From contig NZ_CANMSS010000009.1 in assembly GCF_947500695.1 (NCBI RefSeq), forward strand, positions 62,001 through 126,000: a DNA stretch of 64,000 nucleotides. Direction: 5' to 3'. Position 1 is the first letter of the stretch. Every line of letters starts with the position of its first letter. Position numbers and translations under genes: made by a program. The notes below the pieces were generated by a model that worked only from the letters and a program-made list of their open reading frames with translations, ran no database searches and was not told the origin of the DNA. The DNA is from an uncultured Pseudoteredinibacter sp. (GTDB lineage: Bacteria > Pseudomonadota > Gammaproteobacteria > Pseudomonadales > Cellvibrionaceae). Shown here piece after piece: positions 44,013-53,000 of the stretch.

Positions 44013-45236
44013 ATGGATAAGACTATGAAAAAACCATTGATTATAGGCCTTAGCGTTACCTTGCTGGTGCTAATAGCAACCGGACTATATTTTAAACGCG
44101 ATATACAACGTGCTCATTTTGTAGCGTCGTTATTTAATGGCCAAGAGCAATATCAAACCTTTGGCCGCCTAGCAGAAATATTCCCTGTTAGTACCATGAG
44201 CCCCTCCCCCTCTCCTTATACTATTGCTCAAGGCACAGAGATCACTTTACCGAAGCATTTTAGTTACGATGGCACACGCTATTCCAGCGAGCAGTTTATC
44301 AGCGATACTGACACCTCTGCCTTACTGGTGATTCATCAAGGCAAGATTCGCTTTGAACGATACTGGCTAAGCGGCGGCCCAGACGTTAACTGGCTATCCA
44401 TGTCCGTCGCAAAGAGTTTTATCGCCACCGGTATTGGCATAGCTGTTGGCGAAGGTTTTATCGATGTGCAAAAACCCATTATTGACTACCTGCCTAGTCT
44501 CAAAGATTCGGCTTATGATCAAGCCACGGTTGAGCATGTGTTGCAAATGTCTTCTGGCGCCGCTTGGAATGAAGACTACAGCAACCCTGATTCGGATGTA
44601 TTGCGCTTAGGTAGAATCATGGCCATGGGTGGCTCACTCGATGAATTTGTACCCAGCCTGATCAGCGAAAACACGCCAGGCACCGTGAATCACTATAATT
44701 CCGCCGACACTCAAGCTTTGGGAATGCTTTTGGCCGCGGCAACAGGTCGATCTGTAACAGATTACTTACAGGAAAAGGTGTGGCATCCATTGGGCATGAA
44801 TTCACCGGGCTATTGGCTAATCGATGACTTCAATGTTGAAATGGCCTTCGGCGGACTAAATGCCACCGCCAGGGATTATGCCAAACTGGGTGAGCTCTAT
44901 CGTTTAAATGGCCTATGGCAAGGTAAGCAACTTTTAAGTCCACAGTGGATCGAAAAATCCACCACAGTACAAGCCCCCCACTTGCGTCCAGGTATTCATG
45001 AATTGTTTCCGCTAGGTTATGGCTACCAATGGTGGATACCTGAGGGCGAAGAAGGTGAATACTCTGCCATCGGGGTCTACAACCAATTTATTTATGTAAA
45101 CCCTAGCCGTGATTTAGTCATCGTAAAGCTATCGGCGAATTCCGAGTATGGCACTACTGAAGGTGAAGCCAGCAATAAAGAGATGGCGACTTTTGAGCTG
45201 CTGCGTGCGATAGCCCAACAGTTTCCAGCACATTAA
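44013..45236 (+). CDS. Serine hydrolase, class C beta-lactamase fold, membrane-anchored
   Basis: From the ATG at 44013 the protein has 407 residues; the frame is open further upstream but that part overlaps the AraC gene and lacks family features. An N-terminal hydrophobic segment (LIIGLSVTLLVLIATGLYF) anchors it in the inner membrane with the enzyme outside. SxxK is S131-V-A-K134, the second motif is NHYNSADTQALG with YxN in YNS, and FIYVNPSRDLVIVKLSA closes the fold. The group includes esterases and amide hydrolases. It is only distantly related to the cytosolic copy at 3370-4527. Confidence 0.87.
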   Translation: MDKTMKKPLIIGLSVTLLVLIATGLYFKRDIQRAHFVASLFNGQEQYQTFGRLAEIFPVSTMSPSPSPYTIAQGTEITLPKHFSYDGTRYSSEQFISDTDTSALLVIHQGKIRFERYWLSGGPDVNWLSMSVAKSFIATGIGIAVGEGFIDVQKPIIDYLPSLKDSAYDQATVEHVLQMSSGAAWNEDYSNPDSDVLRLGRIMAMGGSLDEFVPSLISENTPGTVNHYNSADTQALGMLLAAATGRSVTDYLQEKVWHPLGMNSPGYWLIDDFNVEMAFGGLNATARDYAKLGELYRLNGLWQGKQLLSPQWIEKSTTVQAPHLRPGIHELFPLGYGYQWWIPEGEEGEYSAIGVYNQFIYVNPSRDLVIVKLSANSEYGTTEGEASNKEMATFELLRAIAQQFPAH

Positions 45237-45264
45237 CGCTAACCACAACCTCAAAAGAGAGCCC

Positions 45265-46071
45265 CTAATGAGGAGTTCTCTCGATCAAACGCTGCAGTGC
45301 ATGAATCACCATTTCAGGTTCATCGAACTGCGGATAATGATAACTCTTGTTAGTTAGCACGACCTGCCCTCGGGGAAAGGATTCGGCCCATTGTGTATGC
45401 AGCTTTCCCCACTTCTCTCGCCCTTCATCGCTAAAGAATAATGCCGCTGGGTTTTTATATCGCTTGACCGAAGCAATAACCGTCACAGGAACATCTGGAA
45501 TCTCGGGGTAATCAGGTAAAGGACGTTTAGCCCAAAAGTCGAGATACTGATTCGACATCCCATTGGCCATATCATCAAGTTTGATTTGCGCGATTTCTTT
45601 CTCAGCTTGAGCAAGGTCTATTTCACGCATTATATCTACATCATGTTCTGAGGCTGGTTCAATCAACATCAGCGCAGAGATTTTATCGGGATAGGCTGCA
45701 GCAAAGACTCTTGCAATATAGGCTCCATATGAATGTGCCACGTATATCACGGGTTCGTCGACTTTCAATTCTTTGAGCAATAACAATGCCTCTTGGGCAT
45801 ACTCTTCTGAGCTATAATTTTTGCGTAATTTTTGTGAGTTGCCATTACCAAGTCGAGAATATCGTATGACGGTTCCCAGCTTTGAAAAACCTTCAACAAC
45901 TGGGTCCCAATCACTTAAACCCGCAGAACCACCCGCCTCAAGAAAAATCACCGGCTGCCCCTGGCCAATAATTTCATACTCTATGTTCAGGCCTTTCACC
46001 TTAGCTAAACCCAGCTCAGCATGAGCAAAGGCGGAGCACCCTAGCAGTAGAATAAACAGACACAAACGCAT
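45265..46071 (-). CDS. Secreted alpha/beta hydrolase
   Basis: From the ATG at 46071 (268 residues) the protein has a clean signal peptide, MRLCLFILLLGCSAFAHA; LLGC could alternatively be a lipobox. A start at 46092 would overlap the isomerase gene by 20 bases. The fold shows VIFLEAGGSAGLSDWD, the nucleophile elbow VAHSYGAYIAR, an acid region near YPEIPDVPVTV, and a late histidine (SYHYPQF). It is probably an esterase or lipase-like enzyme at the envelope. It follows the isomerase with one base between stop and start, so the two are coupled. Confidence 0.83.
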   Translation of the reverse strand: MRLCLFILLLGCSAFAHAELGLAKVKGLNIEYEIIGQGQPVIFLEAGGSAGLSDWDPVVEGFSKLGTVIRYSRLGNGNSQKLRKNYSSEEYAQEALLLLKELKVDEPVIYVAHSYGAYIARVFAAAYPDKISALMLIEPASEHDVDIMREIDLAQAEKEIAQIKLDDMANGMSNQYLDFWAKRPLPDYPEIPDVPVTVIASVKRYKNPAALFFSDEGREKWGKLHTQWAESFPRGQVVLTNKSYHYPQFDEPEMVIHALQRLIERTPH

Positions 46072-46072
46072 A

Positions 46073-46408
46073 CTAGTTTTCCAGTTTCGCATAGCTCGGT
46101 GTATCTATATCAACCACCTCCACCGTAAAAGAGCAATTTTTAATTGCTAGGCCTTGCAGGCCACCTAAAACTATCTTGGCCAATTCAGTTTTTTGCTCAG
46201 TGCTGCGCCCTGATAGAATCTTCAAAACAACATGTACAAAACCCCTCGAGCTATTGCCTACTTTATAGCCACTGTATTTAGCCGCCCGAAGCTTTACATC
46301 ATCTCCATTTTTTGAAAATAGGCCTGAAGCGACAACAGTATTGAATACCGACTCTATAAGTGGCTCAGCGCTAAGGTTTTCAGAATGTTCAATAATGCAG
46401 TGGGGCAT
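46073..46408 (-). CDS. 5-carboxymethyl-2-hydroxymuconate isomerase-like protein
   Basis: From the ATG at 46408 the protein has 111 residues beginning MPHCIIEHSENL, the exact opening expected for the CHMI (HpaF-like) tautomerase family with its catalytic N-terminal proline. Further family parts are KLRAAKYSGYKVG and RGFVHVVLKILSGRSTEQK. GGAGA lies six bases before the start. CHMI works in homoprotocatechuate breakdown, but no other gene of that pathway is here, so this may be a paralogue with another tautomerase role. It is coupled to the secreted hydrolase. Confidence 0.85.
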   Translation of the reverse strand: MPHCIIEHSENLSAEPLIESVFNTVVASGLFSKNGDDVKLRAAKYSGYKVGNSSRGFVHVVLKILSGRSTEQKTELAKIVLGGLQGLAIKNCSFTVEVVDIDTPSYAKLEN

Positions 46409-46603
46409 TTTTATCTCCAGTGGCAAGGTACTTTGCAGTTGCAAAGTGATTAGACAAAGTCTCTGCGAGCGAATAAGGGAGTATAACAAATACTGCTCTT
46501 GCGCATCGCATCTGACACATTAACTGTTCCAAACCACCCTTTACAGCCCGCCTTCGTCCTAGGAACATGAAGGTATCACACACTCTATTGGCACAGGATT
46601 TTT

Positions 46604-47275
46604 ATGGATACTATCGACGCAATTAAAACTCGCATTTCTACACGTGCTTTTCTTGATACTCCGATCAGCCAGGCCGAAGTGGAAGAGATACTAGATATTG
46701 CGCGCTTCTCGCCTTCCAGCTCAAACCTTCAGCCATGGGGCACTGTGGTTCTCGCTGGCGACTCCCGCAAAGCGGCTACCGACTTAGCCCTAAATACACT
46801 AATGAAAAACCCTGCCGGCGAAGCCGATGAGTTTCCGGTTTATCCTGAAAATCTGCCGCAAAAATATCAAGATCGCAGCGCTGGTGTGGGCAAGGCTATG
46901 TATGAACTTATGGGTATAGAAAGACAAGACGAAGCTGCCCGCCAAGCTTGGGCTGTCGATAACTTTAATTTCTACGGAGCACCAGTAGCTATCTTCTTTA
47001 CCATTGACCGTGTTCACGGCCGCAACCAATGGGCATCGCTTGGTATGTTTATGCAGACAGTTTGCCTAGTCGCCCACGCCAAGGGATACGGAACTTGTAT
47101 GCAGGAGATCTGGGCAATGGTTCGCAACTCTTTACACAGCCATTTACAGCTAGATGACAAAGACGTGATATACGCCGGACTCGCACTAGGACACCCAGAC
47201 AAGAGCAAAGCTGTTAACAGCTTGCGTACAGAGCGCGAAGCGGTATCAAGCTTCTCTCAATTTATTGGTTTTTAG
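46604..47275 (+). CDS. Nitroreductase family FMN-dependent oxidoreductase
   Basis: 223 residues, a normal size. Family features are DAIKTRISTRAFLDTPIS, ARFSPSSSNLQPWGTVVL (FMN phosphate and nitro-group side), and CLVAHAKGYGTCMQEIW near residue 155-170, ending with LALGHPDKSKAVNSLRTER. It probably reduces nitroaromatics or quinones with NAD(P)H as a flavin dimer. It stands alone and is closed by a good terminator. Confidence 0.9.
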   Translation: MDTIDAIKTRISTRAFLDTPISQAEVEEILDIARFSPSSSNLQPWGTVVLAGDSRKAATDLALNTLMKNPAGEADEFPVYPENLPQKYQDRSAGVGKAMYELMGIERQDEAARQAWAVDNFNFYGAPVAIFFTIDRVHGRNQWASLGMFMQTVCLVAHAKGYGTCMQEIWAMVRNSLHSHLQLDDKDVIYAGLALGHPDKSKAVNSLRTEREAVSSFSQFIGF

Positions 47276-47280
47276 TGCTT

Positions 47281-47317
47281 ATAGCCCAGTTATAACAGGA
47301 TTTAGCTGGGCTATTTT
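47281..47317 (+). terminator. Rho-independent terminator after the nitroreductase
   Basis: ATAGCCCAG (47281-47289) pairs perfectly with CTGGGCTAT (47306-47314), followed by TTT. It begins six bases after the stop codon. Confidence 0.8.
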
Positions 47318-47632
47318 CATATGCAGTTCTTTGTAATATTGAAATCACACTTTCGAAAAGTACTTTCCCCAATAGTGATCATTCCACTGCAGCAGTACTG
47401 ATCTTCTATAATTAAAACTCTGTACTGGAATGACAGTGATTCCGCCTCAATTACACCGTAAAATTTTCATTTTCTAACACATTACGTAAAGATCAACCCG
47501 CTACTTCAGCTTGAGACGACGGACAAAATGCGAGATATTGGCAAGAGTAATGAAAATAGTCTGCTGATTTAGTTTTATGCAGGGCTAAAAATAAGCTGAA
47601 GCATGACATTTAAGTAAATAGGATTTTCAAGC
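47318..47632. other. Intergenic region, no gene seen
   Basis: About 315 AT-rich bases between the terminator and the DUF6817-like gene. It presumably contains that gene's promoter, but I cannot single out a pair of boxes. No repeat or RNA gene is visible. Confidence 0.5.
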
Positions 47633-48157
47633 ATGGACAAGCTCCAACAACTTAAAGCGCTAGGTATCGGTGAAATTGCACATCTCAATGGCAGCTTGCT
47701 TGACCATCTCAAAGGCACCCAAACACTATTACAAAGTTGGGGTGCCAATCAAACGCTGTGTGAGGCAGGCCTTTTTCATGCTTGTTATGGTACAGACGGT
47801 TTCGATGAAGCTATTCTTCAGCTTGAGCAACGCCATAAGGTTGTTCAGGTCATTGGTGAGCCCGCTGAATCACTTCTCTATTTGTACGGCGCCTGTGATC
47901 GAGGCTTTCTCTACCCCCAATTTGACGGATCCGATAAATGCCCCCAATACCGTGATCGATTTACCAAAAAGCAGTTCACTCTTAGCGAATATCAATGCCG
48001 TTCCTTATGCGAGCTAACGGCCGCCAATGAGCTGGAGCTTTGTTTAGCCAGTACGGATTTTAAAGCCCGCTATGGCAAGCCCTTGCAGAAACTTTTTAAA
48101 GCCATGCAAGCTTTTCTCAGCACAGCCAGCCTGAAAACTATCGGCGAGCTGCTTTAA
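47633..48157 (+). CDS. DUF6817-like protein
   Basis: 174 residues, no signal or membrane helix. The pattern HLNGSLLDHLKGTQTLLQSW, AGLFHACYGTDGF, KVVQVIGEPAESLLYLYG and ELTAANELELCLAS matches what I recall as DUF6817. The histidines in H-x-N-G-S-x-L-x-DHL, LFHACYG and the late E/N pair resemble an HD-domain-like metal site, so a phosphohydrolase fold is conceivable (inference). It stands alone. Confidence 0.65.
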   Translation: MDKLQQLKALGIGEIAHLNGSLLDHLKGTQTLLQSWGANQTLCEAGLFHACYGTDGFDEAILQLEQRHKVVQVIGEPAESLLYLYGACDRGFLYPQFDGSDKCPQYRDRFTKKQFTLSEYQCRSLCELTAANELELCLASTDFKARYGKPLQKLFKAMQAFLSTASLKTIGELL

Positions 48158-48231
48158 TAAAAGCACATTGTAATCTACTGCTGGATATAAGCCGTATCAA
48201 TTGAGAGCTCTCCAATACCAGGTCGTTGATT

Positions 48232-48867
48232 ATGTACTTTTTGAAAGAAAATCTGACAGCAGCGTTTTCCCCTGCGTTTAGAACAGTCAAGATACTAAAG
48301 GCTACTGTCATTTTAAGTAGCAGCCTATTTTTAGCCGCCTGCTCTTTGGTATCAGCTAACACTGAAGAAGCGAGTTATAACTTACTCAAAGCTGACGGCA
48401 ATATCGAAATCAGAAGCTACCAAAACATCGTATTGGTAAGCACAGCCATGCAAAGCCAGGGCCGTGACAGTGGCGCCTTTATGAGTTTATTTCGCTATAT
48501 CTCGGGAGGTAATGCTGGAGATGAGAAAATTGCCATGACTGCTCCGGTATTTATGGATACAGAGCGCAAGGAGAAAATGTCCTTTGTACTACCCGCGACA
48601 TACACCTTCAAAGATGCCCCCAAGCCTAAAGACAAAAGCGTCAATTTAGAGCAATGGCCACAGCGAACCTTTGCGGCAATTCGCTTTAATGGCCTACTCA
48701 GCCCCAGCAACATTGCCGAGCATCGCGATAAGCTCACTCAATGGTTGTCGTCAGAAAACATCGAAGTCAGTGGCCCAGCAATAATGGCCGGCTACGATCA
48801 CCCAATGACCCTGCCTTCGCTACGCCGCAACGAAGTGCTAATTCCCGTTAACTACAGCGCCAATTAG
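48232..48867 (+). CDS. SOUL family heme-binding lipoprotein
   Basis: 211 residues from the ATG at 48232; a TTG two codons earlier is less likely. The leader contains a lipobox (LFLAAC), preceded by an unusually long and positively charged n-region. The SOUL domain follows: YNLLKADGNIEIRSYQNIVL, SGGNAGDEKIAMTAPVFMD and MAGYDHPMTLPSLRRNEVLI. SOUL proteins bind heme or other tetrapyrroles. The nearby iron genes fit, though it has no visible Fur site of its own. Confidence 0.88.
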   Translation: MYFLKENLTAAFSPAFRTVKILKATVILSSSLFLAACSLVSANTEEASYNLLKADGNIEIRSYQNIVLVSTAMQSQGRDSGAFMSLFRYISGGNAGDEKIAMTAPVFMDTERKEKMSFVLPATYTFKDAPKPKDKSVNLEQWPQRTFAAIRFNGLLSPSNIAEHRDKLTQWLSSENIEVSGPAIMAGYDHPMTLPSLRRNEVLIPVNYSAN

Positions 48868-48874
48868 AACGCTT

Positions 48875-48892
48875 GAGGGGCTAAGCCCCCTC
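48875..48892 (+). terminator. Probable terminator hairpin after the SOUL gene
   Basis: GGGGC and GCCCC pair around a TAA loop just after the stop codon, followed by TCTGTCT. The stem is short and the T-run broken, so the call is tentative. Confidence 0.4.
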
Positions 48893-49021
48893 TGTCTGCC
48901 CAGTATCTCTCCATCTGCCTACCTTGCCTCTCTTTCTACATGCCTGCTTTCGTATTGCAGCTACCAACGAGCTTAAGCACTCGAAACCCAACAAAGCTAT
49001 TGCAATTCCCAGCCTCAAACA

Positions 49022-49040
49022 TATAATGATAACCATTCTC
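49022..49040 (+). promoter_or_regulatory. Fur box upstream of the fagA-fumC pair
   Basis: TATAATGATAACCATTCTC matches the 19-base Fur consensus at 16 positions by hand alignment. It lies 17 bases before the start of the fagA-like gene. A closely similar core, ATAACnATTCTCATTCGC, occurs again before the gene at 61865. Confidence 0.8.
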
Positions 49041-49056
49041 ATTCGCATTAGATTAA

Positions 49057-49455
49057 ATGCCCATGAACAATCCATTTCAAGACCCAGAGCTCATCGAAAT
49101 AAGAGCTCTGATTCGCTCAGGGCGAGAGCCTGATAACCCGCAGCTCATTAATCAATGGTTGCATAGGGAATCATGCTGCGCGAATCGGCGAGGTATCAGA
49201 CCTTGTACCCGCTGCAGTAAAGAGAGACAGCAAAACCACTACGAGCAACAGTTTTACCTTTTGCTCGACACCATTTCGGATGAACTGATTTCGCCTAACT
49301 GGCGGCGCTGCTGCCTTGATGCGATCTGGCAGCCCTTGCATGTATTACATCAACTTATCCATAACGAACAAGATCGAAGCCGTTGGTTACAGTTGCGCCA
49401 GGAACTATCACTGTGCAGTCACTATGTAGCCCCGGGATTAACTGCAATCAGCTAA
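49057..49455 (+). CDS. fagA: FagA-like protein (Fur-associated gene)
   Basis: 132 residues with no signal or membrane helix. In Pseudomonas the Fur-repressed order is fagA-fumC-orfX-sodA, and here a Fur box, this gene and fumC occur in the same order with 12 bases between the two genes. The segment YLLLDTISDELISPNWRRCC followed by LDAIWQPLHVLHQL resembles what I recall of FagA. Several cysteines (ESCCANRRG, PCTRCSKE) in the middle could bind a metal. The function of FagA is unknown. The symbol rests on position and partial recollection of the sequence. Start ATG at 49057 or 49063. Confidence 0.65.
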   Translation: MPMNNPFQDPELIEIRALIRSGREPDNPQLINQWLHRESCCANRRGIRPCTRCSKERQQNHYEQQFYLLLDTISDELISPNWRRCCLDAIWQPLHVLHQLIHNEQDRSRWLQLRQELSLCSHYVAPGLTAIS

Positions 49456-49467
49456 CTGGAGAAAACC

Positions 49468-50841
49468 GTGAGCGATATCCGAATTGAAAAAGACAGCATG
49501 GGCGAGCTGGAAGTCCCTACAAACGCCCTATACAGTGCTCAAACCCAAAGAGCGATTAATAACTTTCCGATTAGTGGCCAAGCCATGCCGGAAAATTTTA
49601 TTCGTGCATTGCTGAACGCTAAGGCGGCGGCTGCACTCGCCAATAAAAAGCTTGGTGTTATTAGCGAGAATCACGCCGATGCCATTGTTAAGGCGGCGGA
49701 CGAACTGCTTGCTAGCACCACATTAATGCAGCACTTCCCTGTCGATATCTTTCAGACAGGCTCCGGCACAAGCTCAAATATGAATGCCAACGAAGTGCTT
49801 GCAACGATGGCCAGTAATATCTGCGGCGAGACCGTATCACCCAACGATCATGTTAATTATGGTCAGAGCAGCAACGACATTATTCCGTCGACTATTCACA
49901 TCAGTGCCGCCGTCAGCTTGAAAAAGGAGTTGTTGCCGGCTTTAGAGCATTTGGCTAACAGCATCCGCCACAAAGCCGAATTAGTTCATGATCATGTTAA
50001 GACAGGCCGAACTCACTTAATGGATGCCATGCCAGTGAGAATGAGCCAGAGCTTAAATAGCTGGGCCACACAAATTAAGCAGAATATTACACAGCTCAAA
50101 GCTCAACAAAGCGCGATTCAGAGCCTAGCTCAAGGGGGCACTGCAGTCGGAACTGGTATCAATGCTCACCCAGAGTTCGCAGATATGTTTGCCAAGGAAC
50201 TCAGCGTGCGCCTGGATATGGAGTTTACCCCTGCAGACAACTTTTTCGCTCATATCGGCTCGCAAGATATCGCCGTTGCGCTATCCGGGCAGCTAAAGAC
50301 CACTGCGGTTTCATTGTTGAAAATTGCCAACGATCTGCGTTGGATGAACTCTGGCCCACTAGCTGGATTGGGCGAAATTGAGCTTGAAGCTTTACAACCT
50401 GGCTCTTCTATTATGCCAGGCAAAGTAAACCCCGTTATACCAGAAGCTACTGCAATGGTCGCAGCACAGGTAATCGGCAACGACACAGCCATCACTGTTG
50501 CCGGCCAGTCCGGCAATTTTGAGCTAAACGTAATGCTGCCTTTAGTCGCACAAAATCTACTACAAAGCTTAATCCTATTAAGCAACAGTAGCCGCCTACT
50601 TGCCGACAAAGCTATCAGCAGTTTCAAGGTAAATGAAGAAAAACTGCAAGAAGCCTTATCGAGAAACCCTATTTTGGTTACCGCCTTAAACCCTATTATT
50701 GGCTATTTAAAGGCAGCTGACATTGCCAAACAAGCTTACCAAGAAGGCCGCCCAGTTATCGATGTAGCACAAGAAAATACTGACCTCAGTCGCGAAGAAT
50801 TGCTAGATCTATTGAACCCAGCAAAACTAACCCTCGCATAA
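49468..50841 (+). CDS. fumC: Fumarate hydratase class II (iron-independent)
   Basis: 457 residues, typical for FumC. It interconverts fumarate and malate without an iron-sulphur cluster. Signatures are DIFQTGSGTSSNMNANEVLA, KTGRTHLMDAMPVRMSQ with the catalytic histidine region, and GSSIMPGKVNPVIPEA with the lid serine. The start is GTG at 49468, supported by GGAG six bases upstream. It follows the FagA-like gene behind a Fur box, so it is expected to replace the iron-dependent fumarase when iron is short, as in Pseudomonas. A sodA gene does not follow here. Confidence 0.95.
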   Translation: MSDIRIEKDSMGELEVPTNALYSAQTQRAINNFPISGQAMPENFIRALLNAKAAAALANKKLGVISENHADAIVKAADELLASTTLMQHFPVDIFQTGSGTSSNMNANEVLATMASNICGETVSPNDHVNYGQSSNDIIPSTIHISAAVSLKKELLPALEHLANSIRHKAELVHDHVKTGRTHLMDAMPVRMSQSLNSWATQIKQNITQLKAQQSAIQSLAQGGTAVGTGINAHPEFADMFAKELSVRLDMEFTPADNFFAHIGSQDIAVALSGQLKTTAVSLLKIANDLRWMNSGPLAGLGEIELEALQPGSSIMPGKVNPVIPEATAMVAAQVIGNDTAITVAGQSGNFELNVMLPLVAQNLLQSLILLSNSSRLLADKAISSFKVNEEKLQEALSRNPILVTALNPIIGYLKAADIAKQAYQEGRPVIDVAQENTDLSREELLDLLNPAKLTLA

Positions 50842-50845
50842 ACCT

Positions 50846-50882
50846 GTGCCCCACCGATAGCTATATCCACACGGTGGGGCAC
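50846..50882 (+). terminator. 11-bp perfect hairpin after fumC
   Basis: GTGCCCCACCG (50846-50856) pairs perfectly with CGGTGGGGCAC (50872-50882). Only TACTTATC follows, so termination may be partial; the methyltransferase gene begins 20 bases later. Confidence 0.6.
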
Positions 50883-50901
50883 TACTTATCAGGAGTCAAG
50901 A

Positions 50902-51720
50902 ATGCATTCTTTAAGCGCCATTCCAAAAACCTTGCTGATACCATTATGGGCAAGAGGACACGCCACTATCAATGATATTGATAGCTGTAAGGACACCTTT
51001 GCCGCCAAGCTGGTATTGGACGATAGCATTGACTTTTCTGATCTGGATAAGATGTCACTGAGCTTCCAAAGCATGATGTTTCATGGTGTAGCCACACGTA
51101 CGCGGTTATTTGATAAGGCCGTAGAAGAATTTATAAATAAGCACGAATACCCACTAATTATTAACTTGGGGTGCGGCTTAGATTATCGCAGCTACCGTTT
51201 AGGCGATCACAATGTAAGCTGGTACAACATTGATGTTCGCGATAGCCATTTATTGCGTAAAGAGCTATTAGAAGCACGGGAAAACATTCATGAAATTGAA
51301 GGTGGTATCGATGACTTCAGCTGGTTTGACAAGGTAAAAGTACATCCCGAACAGTCTATTTTGCTGATTAGTGAAGGCACTTTTATGTACTTTGAAGAGA
51401 AGGTAATTAAAGAGTTTTTTGACGCCTTCATCAATCGTTTCCCCAAACACGAAGCCTGTATCGAAGTAATCGGAGATTTGCTAAAAGATAAGGTACACCC
51501 ATCTGTGAAAGCCGTCGGCTCTGATAGTCCATTCAAACATGGCTTTCGAGATACGCGCGCTTTTTTTGAAAGTAATGTACCCACAGCTCGCATAAATAAT
51601 ATCGAGAATCTCTATAAAGCCGACAGCAAGCTACCTTGGTGGCTTAAAACCCTTTTTTATATCAAGCCAGAGTTGAAGTTCCGTCTTGGGTCGATTTTGG
51701 TGAGCTACCGCCACATCTAG
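50902..51720 (+). CDS. Leucine carboxyl methyltransferase-family (PPM/LCMT) methyltransferase
   Basis: 272 residues. The AdoMet site is INLGCGLDYRSYRL with NIDVRDSHLL, and SEGTFMYFEEKVIKEFF is the conserved LCMT-type segment. The N-terminal FHGVATRTRLFD also fits the PPM/LCMT group, which methylates carboxylates or polyketides. No signal peptide. It sits after the fumC hairpin at the place where orfX occurs in the Pseudomonas operon, but is unrelated to sodA. The substrate cannot be inferred. Confidence 0.83.
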   Translation: MHSLSAIPKTLLIPLWARGHATINDIDSCKDTFAAKLVLDDSIDFSDLDKMSLSFQSMMFHGVATRTRLFDKAVEEFINKHEYPLIINLGCGLDYRSYRLGDHNVSWYNIDVRDSHLLRKELLEARENIHEIEGGIDDFSWFDKVKVHPEQSILLISEGTFMYFEEKVIKEFFDAFINRFPKHEACIEVIGDLLKDKVHPSVKAVGSDSPFKHGFRDTRAFFESNVPTARINNIENLYKADSKLPWWLKTLFYIKPELKFRLGSILVSYRHI

Positions 51721-51763
51721 ACAAGCACATAAGTATGCGCCCGACTGCTGTGTGCCAGGTATT

Positions 51764-52840
51764 CTATAACGTACCCATTAAAACTTGTCGTGGAGTTTTA
51801 CCATAGTAACGCTTAAAAGCCGTAGCGAAATTCGCGGCGCTTTTGTAGCCAGCCAACATACTGGCCTCTTGTACACTGCAATGTCCACGACCTAGCTTAT
51901 CGTGAGCGACTTCTAAGCGAATCTTTCTAACGTAGTCAAATACACTGCAGTTTTCGACCCTTTGAAATAAGCGCTGCAAACCACTGGCACTGATGCCGGC
52001 TTCTTTAGCGATTAGCTCAACGCTCAAATTATGTGAAGGGTCTGCCAAAATAAACTCGCGCGCTCTTTGCAGCCTGATATTGTCATGGCGCCCAAGAGCC
52101 GACTCCTGCGAGCTTTCACCCGAAGCTAGAATAAGCGCCGTAAGGGTTTCGCTAACAATATCAATAGTCCTCGCTTCAAGATGTAAATCGATAAGTTCAG
52201 GCAAAATCAAAGAAGGACTAAAAATATCTTTGATTAAGTGATTCAGCCGCTGGCTAGGATGCCACTGGCGCGAAGCCATATTTTGCTGCTTTAGCACCTG
52301 CTGGAGTTTTGGGCCAAGCCTCTGCTCGAAACCACTACTAGACAACCACTCTGGGCTAGCCGTAACCACTAAATGGCGAACATATTGCGCCTGTTTAGTG
52401 ATCCGCTTAAAAGACTCGCTCTCTCTTTTTAATACCGCCGTCGCACTAATACCGCCAAGTTCGGCTTTAGGTTTGAGATCAAAATGGCAATTGCCAATCT
52501 CAACATCAACGGCCCCGCGCAGGAAGAAAATGCAAGACAAGCCAGGTGCATGGGAAGAATCTGAACAGAATGCATGCTCCTCTTTGGTATTACTACAGCG
52601 CAAGTTCAAGCCTTGGCGCAAGTCACTGTTGTAAAACTTCCCGCGAATTAAGGTGTCATCGGGCCCAATATTACTATCCTCAACAGTAATAGAAGCACCA
52701 CTGCGCTGTTGAAAATCGCGCAACTTGAGATTGACCTCACCGTTAGAGCCACATTCAGAATCTTGGCCAGGCAAAGCTTGCATCCAGCTTGATTCACTCT
52801 GCTTTAAATAGCCCGATAAGGATGGCTCACATACTGGCAA
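51764..52840 (-). CDS. PchR-like AraC regulator with TTG start
   Basis: 358 residues. The C-terminal AraC domain is complete: HNLSVELIAKEAGISASGLQ, CSVFDYVRKIRLEVAHDKLG and ASMLAGYKSAANFATAFKRY. The N-terminal 240 residues resemble the siderophore-sensing half of PchR (FYNSDLRQGLNLRCSN, PGLSCIFFLRGAVDVEIG). No in-frame ATG opens the gene; TTG at 52840 is supported by GGGAG six bases before it. It is divergent from the TonB receptor at 53001 and probably activates that operon when the ferric siderophore is bound. Confidence 0.85.
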   Translation of the reverse strand: MPVCEPSLSGYLKQSESSWMQALPGQDSECGSNGEVNLKLRDFQQRSGASITVEDSNIGPDDTLIRGKFYNSDLRQGLNLRCSNTKEEHAFCSDSSHAPGLSCIFFLRGAVDVEIGNCHFDLKPKAELGGISATAVLKRESESFKRITKQAQYVRHLVVTASPEWLSSSGFEQRLGPKLQQVLKQQNMASRQWHPSQRLNHLIKDIFSPSLILPELIDLHLEARTIDIVSETLTALILASGESSQESALGRHDNIRLQRAREFILADPSHNLSVELIAKEAGISASGLQRLFQRVENCSVFDYVRKIRLEVAHDKLGRGHCSVQEASMLAGYKSAANFATAFKRYYGKTPRQVLMGTL

Positions 52841-52940
52841 TGGTCTCTCCCAACAAATTGCTTGCTAAACAAAGATATTTGACGCTCATGCAAAGGCAAT
52901 GGTCCTTTCGGCAAATTATACTTCCCGCCGCAACATTTAT

Positions 52941-52959
52941 GCAAATACGAATCAGTCGC
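52941..52959 (+). promoter_or_regulatory. Weak Fur-like site before the siderophore receptor
   Basis: GCAAATACGAATCAGTCGC matches the Fur consensus at 11 of 19 positions by hand. It is in the divergent promoter region, 42 bases before the receptor ATG. Context supports iron control, the sequence match alone does not. Confidence 0.25.
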
Positions 52960-53000
52960 AATTGATGCTTTTATTCCAATTCAACACAAAGACCCCAGCC

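Noticed and set aside
48881..49075. 64-codon minus-strand frame over the Fur box region
   Set aside because: It overlaps the Fur box and the start of fagA on the other strand and has no supporting features.
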